64,000 bases of DNA from LMUY01 sp965199555 (GTDB lineage Bacteria; Pseudomonadota; Alphaproteobacteria; Acetobacterales; Acetobacteraceae): the NCBI GenBank assembly GCA_965199555.1, contig CBDASJ010000016.1, forward strand, positions 124,001 through 188,000, read 5' to 3'. The notes under the pieces are model-generated. The model saw only the letters and a list, made by a program, of their open reading frames with translations, was not told where the DNA came from and ran no database searches. Made by a program: the position numbers and the translations under genes. Positions 35,380 through 43,832 of the stretch are shown here, in pieces; position 1 is the first letter of the stretch, and each line of letters opens with the position of its first letter.

Positions 35380-36225
35380 ATGCCGATCCTGCGCCGCTGC
35401 CTGCTCGCCATCCTATCCGTCGCCGCGTTTTCCGGCGCCGCAGCCGCGCAGGACACGCTGGCACGCCTGCGCGCTTCCGGCACCGTGCGTGTCGGCTTCC
35501 CCAATCAGGTGCCCTACGCCTATGCGAATGAAAGCGGCACGTTGACGGGGGCGGATGCGGAGATCGCCCGGCTGGTGTTTGCCCGCATGGGGATCAAGAC
35601 CATGGACGCCGTGCTGACGGAGTTTGCAGCGCTGATCCCGGGCTTGCGCGCCGACCGGTTCGACACGGTGCTGGCGATGTTCGTCACCCCAGCCCGCTGC
35701 GCCCAGGTGGCGTTCTCGGAACCGATCTACGCCATTGGCCAGGGCATGGTGGTGAAGTCCGGGAACCCCGCCGGCATCGCCAGCTACGATGATTTCACGA
35801 AGAAGCCGTTGCGTTTGGCCGTGATGGCCGGGGCAGCCCAGGCGGGCTACGCCAAAACACTGGGCATCCCGGAAGACCGGGTGGTTGCATTCCCGGATGG
35901 TCCGAGCGCTCTGGCCGCGGTGTCCGCCGGTCGGGCGGACGCTTTCGGCATCAGCGACCTTCCGGCCCGGCGTTTGCTGGCCACGGCCGGAGACGGCAGC
36001 GGCCTGCAACTTGTGCCGAACTTCCCAGACCCGACGATCGGCGGCCGGCCTGCCCGCGGATACGACGCTTTTGCTTTCCGCCCGTCCGATACGAGCCTGC
36101 GGGATGCCTTCAACACCGCCCTTGCCGAGCTGCAAGGGACGCCGCAATTCCTCGCCGCCATGGCGCCGTTCGGTTTCACCAAGGCCAACCTGCCGGATCG
36201 GACTACCGAGGCCTTGTGTCACTGA
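35380..36225 (+). CDS. ehuB: Amino-acid-type ABC substrate-binding protein, ectoine-binding EhuB-like
   Basis: A 281-residue secreted protein (MPILRRCLLAILSVAAFSGA) with cleavage after AAAAQ and AAGGAGG before the ATG. It belongs to SBP family 3. LRASGTVRVGFPNQVPYAYA, then LTGADAEIARLVFARMGI and VLTEFAALIPGLRADRFD match EhuB-type ectoine/hydroxyectoine receptors closely in my recollection. MFVTPARCAQVAFSEPIY follows in the expected place. It heads the three-gene ehuBCD-like set. The ligand assignment is moderate; other small zwitterions are possible. Confidence 0.88.
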   Translation: MPILRRCLLAILSVAAFSGAAAAQDTLARLRASGTVRVGFPNQVPYAYANESGTLTGADAEIARLVFARMGIKTMDAVLTEFAALIPGLRADRFDTVLAMFVTPARCAQVAFSEPIYAIGQGMVVKSGNPAGIASYDDFTKKPLRLAVMAGAAQAGYAKTLGIPEDRVVAFPDGPSALAAVSAGRADAFGISDLPARRLLATAGDGSGLQLVPNFPDPTIGGRPARGYDAFAFRPSDTSLRDAFNTALAELQGTPQFLAAMAPFGFTKANLPDRTTEALCH

Positions 36226-36277
36226 GCTGGGTAGCAGCCGGCGTGCGTCGGCTGCGCAAGGCGCGATACACCGGAGG

Positions 36278-36925
36278 ATGATGCCGGGCCTTCCCTTGCT
36301 GCTTTCGGGCTGCCTGGTCACGATTGAGATTTCTATATTGGCCGCCATTCTGGTCTTTGTCTCGGCTGTCCTGGCAGGTGTGGGGCGGCAATCCCGCCAA
36401 CGCATCCTACGGTGGCCGGCCACCGCGTATGTCGAACTGTTTCGCGGCACGGCGCTGCTGATCCAATTATTCTGGATGTATTACGTGTTGCCCGATTTCG
36501 GGGTGAACCTTTCGGCCTTCACTGTCGCGGTGCTGTGCATCGGCTTGAACTACGGCGCCTACGGGGCCGAGGTGGTCCGCGGAGCCATGGAAGCGGTTGG
36601 TTCCGGGCAGCGGGAGGCGGGCCGCGCCCTCGGGCTCAGACCCGCCCAAGTGGTCAGGCTCGTCGTCTTACCGCAAGCCGCTGCCATCGCCGTACTGCCT
36701 TGGGGCAATCTGATGGTGCAGTTGGTGAAGGCGACCTCGCTGGTATCGCTGATCACGATCGCGGAGCTGTCCTATCGGGCCTATCAGCTCAATCAGGTGA
36801 CGATGCGGACCAGCAGCATCTTCGGCGTCGTGCTGCTGCTATATTTCATCATGACCCAGGCGGTGGCCGTTGCGACGCGGTGGGTGGATGCCAGCATCGG
36901 CCGTTGGCGCCATGCCGCCCCATGA
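36278..36925 (+). CDS. ehuC: Amino-acid-type ABC permease, EhuC-like
   Basis: About 215 residues; the start is at adjacent ATGs 36278/36281, behind CCGGAGG. His/Glu/Gln-type permease features are VELFRGTALLIQLFWMYYVLP near residue 60, YGAYGAEVVRGAMEAVGSGQ near 95 and the EAA loop EAGRALGLRPAQVVRLVVLP. KATSLVSLITIAEL is typical of EhuC. It overlaps the next permease by ATGA. Confidence 0.9.
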   Translation: MMPGLPLLLSGCLVTIEISILAAILVFVSAVLAGVGRQSRQRILRWPATAYVELFRGTALLIQLFWMYYVLPDFGVNLSAFTVAVLCIGLNYGAYGAEVVRGAMEAVGSGQREAGRALGLRPAQVVRLVVLPQAAAIAVLPWGNLMVQLVKATSLVSLITIAELSYRAYQLNQVTMRTSSIFGVVLLLYFIMTQAVAVATRWVDASIGRWRHAAP

Positions 36926-37581
36926 ACACCTTGTGGGATTGGTCGGTGGCGGGGGACGCCGTCCTGCCCCTGTTGCGCGCACTGATGGTGACGCTGCTGG
37001 CCGGGGTGGCCGGGTTCATTCTGGCGTTGGGGCTCGGCCTGCCACTCGCTCTTGGACGGGACGCCCGTAACGGTGCGATCCGCCTGCCGGTCCTGGCGGC
37101 GGTCGAGTTCATCCGCGGCACGCCGCTCCTGGTGCAGGTCTACTTCCTGTATTTCGTGCTACCCTCGGTGGGCATCGTCTTGCCCGCGATGCTGACCGGG
37201 ATTGCAGCGTTGGGCCTGCACTACGCCACCTACGTGTCGGAGGTGTACCGCGCCGGCTTTCGGAGCGTCGGCCGCGGTCAACGCGACGCCGCGGCCGCAC
37301 TCGGCCTTCGCCGCGGCACGATCTTCCGCCATGTGCTGCTGCCGCAGGCGTTGCCGCCGATCTTCCCGGCGCTTGGCAACTACGCGCTGGCGATCCAGAA
37401 GGAGACGCCCATCCTGGCTTCCATCTCCATCACGGAAATGCTGCAGCGGGCCAAGCTCATCGGTTCGGACACGTTCCGCTACACGGAACCGATGACGCTG
37501 GTTGGCCTGGCCTTTTTGATCGTGAGCCTGGCCGGCGCCACCGGTGTCCGCTACCTCGAACGGCGGCTCAAGCTGCCTTGA
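36922..37581 (+). CDS. ehuD: Amino-acid-type ABC permease, EhuD-like
   Basis: A 219-residue membrane protein, MNTLWDWSVAGDAVLPLLRA. FIRGTPLLVQVYFLYFVLPS near residue 60, then YATYVSEVYRAGFRSVGRGQ and the EAA loop DAAAALGLRRGTIFRHVLLP define the polar amino acid permease family. SISITEMLQRAKLIGSDTFR fits EhuD. It is the last gene of the rightward operon. No ATPase gene follows; the convergent aminotransferase overlaps its end by 14 bases. Confidence 0.91.
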   Translation: MNTLWDWSVAGDAVLPLLRALMVTLLAGVAGFILALGLGLPLALGRDARNGAIRLPVLAAVEFIRGTPLLVQVYFLYFVLPSVGIVLPAMLTGIAALGLHYATYVSEVYRAGFRSVGRGQRDAAAALGLRRGTIFRHVLLPQALPPIFPALGNYALAIQKETPILASISITEMLQRAKLIGSDTFRYTEPMTLVGLAFLIVSLAGATGVRYLERRLKLP

Positions 37582-38905
37582 ACGCCCGACACGCTCGGTC
37601 GAACGCGTCAAACGTCTGTGCCAGGTCGTCCTCTGTGTGGGTGATGGAAACGAAGCGGCGGTTGTTTGGCAACACAAACAAACCTTGGCGTATCATCTCG
37701 GTTTCCAGCCCGGCTTGCCGCTTCATGTCGGTGCGCAGGATGTCGCCGTAGTTCACCGGCGGCTTGTCGGCAAACAGGAAGTGCCACATCGGGCCGTCAC
37801 CGAATACCACCAGCCCCATGTCGTTGCGATCCGCAACCTCCTGCATGCCCTCGCGCAGCTTGTCGGCTATGGCGAAGGTGCGCTCGTACACGCCGGGTTC
37901 GCTCAGCACGTCCAATACCGCCATGGCCGCTGCACAGCCGAGCGGGTGCCCCTGTAGCGTGCCGTTCTGATAGACGTAGCCGGGCTGACCCTTCTTGGAT
38001 GGGTCGGCCTGGTCCATGATGTCGGCCCGCCCGGCGACGGCACCCACCGGCAAACCGCCGCCGATGATCTTGCCGTAGGTCGCCAGGTCTGGAACCACGT
38101 TGAAATACGCCTGCGCGCCCCCAAGGCCGTAGCGAAAGCCCGTCACGACCTCGTCCAGGATCATGACGATGCCATGCTTCGCCGTCAGCTCGCGCACCCC
38201 GGCGAGAAAGCCCGGCAGGGGAGAGATGATGCGCTGGATCGGCTCCACGATGATCGCCGCGATCTCATGACCGTGCGTGTCAAGGATCGAACTGAGCGCG
38301 TCCAGATCGTTGAACGGTGCCACCAGCATCAACTCCTGCACGGCGGCTGGAATGCCAGAGGTGTCGGGTTGCGCGGTGGGAAAGTTGGAAGATTGCTTCG
38401 GCGCGGTGCTGAGCTGCGCGTAGTCATGGGTGCCGTGATAGGCGCCCTCGAACTTCAGCACCTTGTCGCGCCCGGTGAAGCCGCGCGCGAGGCGAATGGC
38501 GTGGAAGGTGGACTCTGAACCAGAGGTGGTGAAGCGGATACGCTCGGCACACCGCAGAAGCGGCACGACGCGGTCGGCGAGTTCGACGGCGCGCTGGTTG
38601 AGGTAGGCGAAGAAATGCGTGCCGCGCCCCGCCTGTTCGGCCACGGCACGCTGCACAGCCGGGTGCGCGTGACCGAGGAACATGGCGCCGGAACCGAGCA
38701 CGTAATCGATATACTCGTTGCCAGACGTGTCCCAGAAGCGCGGGCCCTTGCCGTGGCTGACAACGAACCGCACGTCGCTTGCCAGCGCATTGCCGCCGAG
38801 TGCACCGCCCGGCAGCGCATGCGAGGCCATGACGAAATGGTCGCTTTCCGCACTCGACATGTTGCCATTGCGGCCGATCGTATGGACAGGCACGGAAACG
38901 TTCAT
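37568..38905 (-). CDS. Class III aminotransferase (glutamate-1-semialdehyde aminomutase-like)
   Basis: A 445-residue PLP enzyme. Motifs are DTSGNEYIDYVLGSGAMFLGH near residue 60, FTTSGSESTFHAIRLARGFTG near 125 and ILDEVVTGFRYG with the PLP-interacting Asp near 250. The Schiff-base Lys lies in YGKIIGGGLPVGAVAG near 277. It resembles HemL-like aminotransferases used on omega- or beta-amino acids rather than a biosynthetic HemL. It is the fourth gene downstream of the sigma-70 promoter at 43757, after the TMADH-like gene with a 51-base gap that contains a GTGTATG sequence. Likely job: deaminating an intermediate of the amine pathway. Confidence 0.94.
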   Translation of the reverse strand: MNVSVPVHTIGRNGNMSSAESDHFVMASHALPGGALGGNALASDVRFVVSHGKGPRFWDTSGNEYIDYVLGSGAMFLGHAHPAVQRAVAEQAGRGTHFFAYLNQRAVELADRVVPLLRCAERIRFTTSGSESTFHAIRLARGFTGRDKVLKFEGAYHGTHDYAQLSTAPKQSSNFPTAQPDTSGIPAAVQELMLVAPFNDLDALSSILDTHGHEIAAIIVEPIQRIISPLPGFLAGVRELTAKHGIVMILDEVVTGFRYGLGGAQAYFNVVPDLATYGKIIGGGLPVGAVAGRADIMDQADPSKKGQPGYVYQNGTLQGHPLGCAAAMAVLDVLSEPGVYERTFAIADKLREGMQEVADRNDMGLVVFGDGPMWHFLFADKPPVNYGDILRTDMKRQAGLETEMIRQGLFVLPNNRRFVSITHTEDDLAQTFDAFDRACRAFKAA

Positions 38906-38956
38906 GATTTCCCCACTTCATTCATGTGTATGTTATATTCGACACTGCCGCTTCGG

Positions 38957-41044
38957 CTATTCCGCGGCACGCAGATCGGGCATGTGGCGGTGAAGCGGCC
39001 GATCCGTCGCCAGCGGCTCCGTGCGGAACCCGATGATGTCGGCAGCCGGCTTGTCCAAACCCTCTGCGGTGCGACGCCCCCCGAACACCGCGGTAGCGAT
39101 CGTGCCAGGCTGGAAGCAATCCCCGATCCGCAGCAATGTGCGGATAGCGCCGTGCCCGACATGGTCAGCCAATGACTTATATAGATCATCCCGGGGTCGC
39201 CGGGCCGTGACCAGAACGACGCTGCGCGCCTCGATGCTTTGCCGCCTGCCGGTGAAAACACAGGCCAACTCGGCAGCATGCGGTCCGACGGCGACGAGAT
39301 TGCTGTTTGCGGCAACGGTGATACCGGCCTCCAGCACCTGACGCTGGATCTTCTCCTGCTCCAGAGTGTTTACCGTCCATGCGGACACAAGGGCGGAGGG
39401 TGTGGCCAACGTCACCGCAAGGCCGCGCTTGCGCAGCGTTTCCGCGATCACTCCACCCATGTAGTAGTCATCGTCGTCGAACACGAGCACGGGACCCTCG
39501 ATCGCCGCGCCGTCCATGACGTCGTCGGGGCAAAGCATGGTGGCACCAGGCTCGACCGGAATGGGTTTGTGGTTGCGGCGGCCGAATCCATCCCGCCGCC
39601 ACGTCGCCCCCGTCGCCAGGATCACGGTCGGCACGTCCATCGCCAGCACGTCCTCGGGCGTCATCGCACTTTCGCGATAGACCGAAACGTTCGCCATCTT
39701 GTCCAATTGTCCGGCGCGCCAATCGCGCACGCGGATCCACTCCCCCAAACCCTGCAGCCTGGATTCGCGCAACACGCGCCCACCCAGGTCACGTCCAGCC
39801 TCCGCCAGATGCACTTGGTAACCGCGACGTCCCAAGGCCTGGGCGCATTCCAGCCCCGCCGGCCCGGCGCCGACGATCAGTACAGCGTCACTAGACCCGG
39901 CCGGCTCGTAGCGCTCCGGATGCCAGCCGCGCTTGTATTCCTCGCCGATCGTCGGATTCTGCGTGCAATTGATCGGCGCGCCCAGATTATAGGTCGAAAC
40001 GCAGATGTTGCAGCCGATGCACTCGCGGATGTCCTCCAGGCGTCCTTCCTCCACCTTCTTGGGAAGAAACGGATCGGCAATGGACGGGCGGGCGCAGCCA
40101 ATCACATCCAAGATGCCGCGCTTGATCTGCGACACCATAGTGTCGGGGGAGGTAAAGCGACCCGTCCCGATCACCGGCTTGGTCGTGACCTGCTTGATGT
40201 AGCAGGCATAAGGCTCCTGGTAGCCTTCCTGCTTGAAGCGCGAGGTTTCGCTGTCGTTGGTCCAGCCGCTGACCTTCACGTCCCAAGCGTCCGGCAGCTC
40301 CGCCAACGAGGCGACGATGTCGCGGCCTTCCGCGTCGGCGCAAATCCCGTCCGGTCCGCTCATCTCGTCGATCGTCATGCGCACGGCCACGGCGCAGGTG
40401 TCGCCGACCGCGTCCTTCGTGTCCTCGATGACTTCGCGCAGCAGACGGGTCCTGTTCGCCAGCACGCCGCCATACTCGTCGTCCCGGTGGTTGCGGCGGC
40501 GCGACAGGAAGAACTGCAGCAGCTCGAGATCGTCCGCGGCGTAGATGTAGATGATGTCGAACCCGACCGCCTTGGCCCGCAGCGCCGCCCGGCGGTGCCA
40601 CCGCCGGTATTCGGCGATATCGGCCTTGTCCATGGCCCGTGCCTGGATCGGGTCGCGCCGGGAAGGAATGTCGGTCGGCGACAGCAGCGGCTCACGCGTG
40701 TAGCGATTCGCGACAGCCCAGCCGCCATGCGCCAACTCCGCCCCGGCATACGCCCCATGCTCGTGCACCGCACCCGTCAGCAGGCGAAGCGAGCGCTCGT
40801 CATCCGCGTCCCACAGCTTGACCTGGGGAAAGGGCGTCGAGTCCGACGAGGGATGGATCGACAGGATTTCAGTGCACACGGCAGCCCAGCCGCCCTCCGC
40901 CTTCACCCCGCGCATGGCCGCATGGCTATAGGGCAGATCGGCGCCGAGGCCATTGCAATGCGGCACTTGGTAGAAACGGTTGCGCAGCGTCAATGGACCG
41001 AACGGCACCGGCTCGAACAAGATGTCATAGCGGGGGTCACGCAT
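38957..41044 (-). CDS. Trimethylamine/dimethylamine dehydrogenase-like flavoprotein (FMN, 4Fe-4S, NAD(P)-binding)
   Basis: A 695-residue protein starting MRDPRYDILFEPVPFGPLTL, near the 729 of TMADH. The ATG at 41044 has AGGAG 8 bases upstream. NRFYQVPHC places Cys at residue 30, the same position as the cysteinyl-FMN residue of TMADH. CIGCNICVSTYNLGAPINC supplies the 4Fe-4S ligands, and VLIVGAGPAGLECAQALGRRG a nucleotide-binding domain. Against TMADH, aromatic-bowl Tyr60 and Trp355 become Ile and Tyr, Trp264 is kept, and the triad His172 becomes Asp (alignment by eye). A different N-methyl or cyclic amine is therefore likely. Confidence 0.93.
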   Translation of the reverse strand: MRDPRYDILFEPVPFGPLTLRNRFYQVPHCNGLGADLPYSHAAMRGVKAEGGWAAVCTEILSIHPSSDSTPFPQVKLWDADDERSLRLLTGAVHEHGAYAGAELAHGGWAVANRYTREPLLSPTDIPSRRDPIQARAMDKADIAEYRRWHRRAALRAKAVGFDIIYIYAADDLELLQFFLSRRRNHRDDEYGGVLANRTRLLREVIEDTKDAVGDTCAVAVRMTIDEMSGPDGICADAEGRDIVASLAELPDAWDVKVSGWTNDSETSRFKQEGYQEPYACYIKQVTTKPVIGTGRFTSPDTMVSQIKRGILDVIGCARPSIADPFLPKKVEEGRLEDIRECIGCNICVSTYNLGAPINCTQNPTIGEEYKRGWHPERYEPAGSSDAVLIVGAGPAGLECAQALGRRGYQVHLAEAGRDLGGRVLRESRLQGLGEWIRVRDWRAGQLDKMANVSVYRESAMTPEDVLAMDVPTVILATGATWRRDGFGRRNHKPIPVEPGATMLCPDDVMDGAAIEGPVLVFDDDDYYMGGVIAETLRKRGLAVTLATPSALVSAWTVNTLEQEKIQRQVLEAGITVAANSNLVAVGPHAAELACVFTGRRQSIEARSVVLVTARRPRDDLYKSLADHVGHGAIRTLLRIGDCFQPGTIATAVFGGRRTAEGLDKPAADIIGFRTEPLATDRPLHRHMPDLRAAE

Positions 41045-43337
41045 CGGCATGGCTCCTGGTGTGGGTCGTATGGATCGCCGGCCGAACGTGTCCGCCCGCA
41101 CGGGAGCTATGGATAGCTTGCCAGACCGCAAGCGGTGTCAGCGGCGCTTCCAGCGGGCAAACGTCGCCAAGGGCGGCTTCCGCCGCGTTCACGATAGCCG
41201 CCATCGAGGCGATCGCACCCGCTTCGCCAGCCCCGCGCACGCCCAGGTCGTTGCTGGAGGTGGGGGTCTGGGCGACAAAGCACTCCAGATCTGGCAAATC
41301 GGACGCGCGGGGCAGGCAGTAATCCATCAGCGAGGCAGTGACCGGCTGCCCGGTCTCGTCGAAGCGAACTACTTCGAGCAGCGCCTGCCCGACGCCCTGC
41401 GCGATGCCGCCATGCAATTGGCCGTGTGCGATCGCAGGTTGGAGAAGAGGACCGAGATCGTCGAAGCCGGCGTAGCGTTGCACGCGAACTACCCCAGTAT
41501 CCGGGTCGACGCCCACAATGCTGGCGTGGCAGCCGAGCGTGAACGTCAGGCTGACCGGCACATCCGAGCACCCGACCAATTCTCCCCCGGCTTCCGCGGC
41601 CAACTGCTGCAGGGTGGCGAAGCGGTTGGTGCCGGGTAGCGTGAAGCTGCCGGCGGCGTAGTCCAGCGCCGCTTCCTCCACATCAAACACCGCGGCTGCG
41701 ATGGCCCGGGCGCGGCGCAGCAGGTCGACCGTGCTGCGCGACACGCCAGAGCCCGTGGTCGCCAGCGCGCTCGACGCGCCGGTGCCGGTGCCGAACGCGA
41801 CCTGTGCCGTGTCGCCTTGCACGACCCGTACCGCTTCCGGGGCAAGACCCAGTTGGGCGGCCACGATGGCGCCGAAGGTGGTGGCGTGGCCCTGCCCGTT
41901 CGACTGGCTGCCGATCCGAGCGACCACTCCTTCGGCGGTGGATGAGGCGACGACCTCGGCACGCTCCTGCCGTCCCATGCCGTTGACCTTCATGTATAAG
42001 GCCAATCCGGCGCCGCAGCGCAGCCGCCCGCCCTCAGTGTCGCGCGATTGGCAATCCAGCCAGTCCTCTGCCCGGCGCAACAGGGCAGCGGCGTCCCCGC
42101 TATCCACATGGTGGCCGGTGGCGCTGCGGTATGGAAAATCGGATGCGGCAAGCACGTTGCGCATCCGTAACTCGGCTGGCGTCAAGCCGATCTCGCGTGC
42201 TGCCGAGTCGATCAACCGTTCCAGCACGAACGTGCCTTCCGGCTGCCCAGCGCCGCGGAACGGGCCGGTGGGCGTGGTGTTGGTATACCAGCCCTGGACG
42301 GACAGGCTGATAGCCGGCATGCGGTATGCCCCCTGCAGGCCGAACAGCAGGCTGGCCGTGGGCGTGGCGCGGGCGCCAGGATGAACATAAGCGCCCAACG
42401 CGCACGACGCCCAGGCCCGCAGCCCGAGAAATCGTCCATCCCGACCCAAGGCCAATTCGGCATCGATGTCGAAATCGCGGGCATTTGGTTCGCACAGATT
42501 GCTTTCGGAGCGGTCTGCTTGCCAGGTCACCGCTTGGTTCAGCAGCCGTGCGGCAGCCAGCAAGGCTGCCTGCTCCGGCAAGGCGTGGATGCGAATGCCG
42601 AACGCACCTCCGACGTCAGGGGTGAGGACGCGCAGCCGCTCCTGCGGGATGCCGAGATATCCCATCGCCAACTCGCGCCGTATGGCATGGGCCCCCTGGC
42701 TTGGTGTGACGAGGGTCCAGCGATCGGTCTGCGGGTCATAGCTGGCAACCGCAGCCATCGGCTCCAGAGGCTGGCCGAAAATGCGCGGCACCGCCACACG
42801 CAACCTTGCGACGTGATGGGCGGCGGCAAATGCATCCGCCGTCGCTACGGGGTCGCCGCCCTGCCAATCGAACCCGAGGTTGCCATCGGGATGGATCGCC
42901 GCGCCGTCTTCAGCACCGGGGAACATGGCCACGGGCAAAGCCTCATACTCGACCACGGCCGCCTCCGCGCCGTCCGCGGCGGCCGCTGCCGTGCTCGCCA
43001 CCACCAGCGCCAAGGCTTCGCCGGCAAAGCGGACCCGGTCGCGGGCGAGCGCGGGCCGAGGCGGAACGGTAGCATTCGACCCATCGCGATTGGTGATGCT
43101 GTCCAGCGCGGTGGGTGAGGCAGTCAGGACGCCGTCCAGATCTGCCGCCGCGTATGCTGCGACCACACCCGGCATCGCCCGCACTTCGGCAAGATCGATC
43201 GCAAGCAGTTTGGCGTGAGCGATGGGCGAGCGGACGAAACGGGCATGCAGCGCTGCGGCGCCCGCGCACTCGCCCGTGTAGCAGCCGGCGCCACGAAGCA
43301 GAAGATCGTCCTCGGTGCGGGCCGAGGACGGCTGCAT
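41037..43337 (-). CDS. Molybdenum hydroxylase large subunit (xanthine dehydrogenase/CoxL family), orphan
   Basis: A 766-residue molybdopterin-binding protein starting MQPSSARTEDDLLLRGAGCY. The ATG overlaps the tautomerase stop. Landmarks are RVRFAGEALALVVA near residue 100, FGQPLEPMAAVASYD near 190 and DVGGAFGIRIHALPEQ near 245. TGPFRGAGQPEGTFVLERL is the form II-type active-site loop, and GVRGAGEAGAIASMAA carries the catalytic Glu near the C-terminus. It hydroxylates an aldehyde or N-heterocycle carbon in such families. The 2Fe-2S and FAD subunits normally encoded beside it are absent. Confidence 0.93.
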   Translation of the reverse strand: MQPSSARTEDDLLLRGAGCYTGECAGAAALHARFVRSPIAHAKLLAIDLAEVRAMPGVVAAYAAADLDGVLTASPTALDSITNRDGSNATVPPRPALARDRVRFAGEALALVVASTAAAAADGAEAAVVEYEALPVAMFPGAEDGAAIHPDGNLGFDWQGGDPVATADAFAAAHHVARLRVAVPRIFGQPLEPMAAVASYDPQTDRWTLVTPSQGAHAIRRELAMGYLGIPQERLRVLTPDVGGAFGIRIHALPEQAALLAAARLLNQAVTWQADRSESNLCEPNARDFDIDAELALGRDGRFLGLRAWASCALGAYVHPGARATPTASLLFGLQGAYRMPAISLSVQGWYTNTTPTGPFRGAGQPEGTFVLERLIDSAAREIGLTPAELRMRNVLAASDFPYRSATGHHVDSGDAAALLRRAEDWLDCQSRDTEGGRLRCGAGLALYMKVNGMGRQERAEVVASSTAEGVVARIGSQSNGQGHATTFGAIVAAQLGLAPEAVRVVQGDTAQVAFGTGTGASSALATTGSGVSRSTVDLLRRARAIAAAVFDVEEAALDYAAGSFTLPGTNRFATLQQLAAEAGGELVGCSDVPVSLTFTLGCHASIVGVDPDTGVVRVQRYAGFDDLGPLLQPAIAHGQLHGGIAQGVGQALLEVVRFDETGQPVTASLMDYCLPRASDLPDLECFVAQTPTSSNDLGVRGAGEAGAIASMAAIVNAAEAALGDVCPLEAPLTPLAVWQAIHSSRAGGHVRPAIHTTHTRSHADA

Positions 43338-43729
43338 TAAATGGCGACCTTGTAGGTCAGCTCGATCTCGTCGCCATTCTCGCCCATGAGGCCCCAAGCA
43401 TGCCGCGGCTGCTCGGAGATGATCACGTCGAGGTCGCGCGGCTCGATCCCGGTTGCGGCCGGGACACGGGTATACAATTCCCGAACCAAACGCTTCAGGA
43501 CCTCCTTCGAACGCCCCTGGAAGGTCTCGATCTCGATAATGGTGTAACGCTCGGACCGTTCATGCGCGGGGTAGATGAAATCGGCCCGGTCCATCGGGAA
43601 GAACCGCTGCAGCCGCCGCTCTCGCGGGAAGGCGAGCCCGACGGAAATCGATTCATTTACAGCGTCCGAAAGCAGATCCCGGATCGGGACAAGATGTTCG
43701 CGAATGCCGTAGATCTTAGCTTGAGGCAT
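43337..43729 (-). CDS. Tautomerase-family protein
   Basis: A 130-residue protein, MPQAKIYGIREHLVPIRDLL, with Pro as the second residue, the catalytic N-terminal proline of tautomerases. QRFFPMDRADFIYP and YTIIEIETFQGRSKEVLKRL fit the Tautomerase_2 group; EPRDLDVIISEQPRHAWGLM and GENGDEIELTY close the fold. It is the first gene of the leftward catabolic operon, about 20 bases from the expected transcription start. It may interconvert keto/enol products after ring opening. Confidence 0.9.
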   Translation of the reverse strand: MPQAKIYGIREHLVPIRDLLSDAVNESISVGLAFPRERRLQRFFPMDRADFIYPAHERSERYTIIEIETFQGRSKEVLKRLVRELYTRVPAATGIEPRDLDVIISEQPRHAWGLMGENGDEIELTYKVAI

Positions 43730-43756
43730 GGCTTTCCGCCCTTACTTGACCAGCGC

Positions 43757-43785
43757 TGTATACAAAGTGCAGGGTTCATCGTCAA
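43757..43785 (-). promoter_or_regulatory. Sigma-70-like promoter for the tautomerase operon, with GTATAC motif
   Basis: Reading leftward, TTGACG (43785-43780), a 17-base spacer and TATACA (43762-43757) form a good -35/-10 pair; transcription would begin near 43750, just ahead of the ATG at 43729. The -10 overlaps GTATAC at 43758-43763, so a repressor binding this motif would block the promoter. Confidence 0.6.
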
Positions 43786-43832
43786 TGACGTCCGACGTGC
43801 CCGCCGGACCGGTTAGAAGCCAGGGAGTAGCA

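Noticed and set aside
39239..41116. 625-codon rightward open frame
   Set aside because: Lies opposite the TMADH-like gene, whose motifs are unmistakable; the antisense product is low-complexity His/Arg/Gly-rich.
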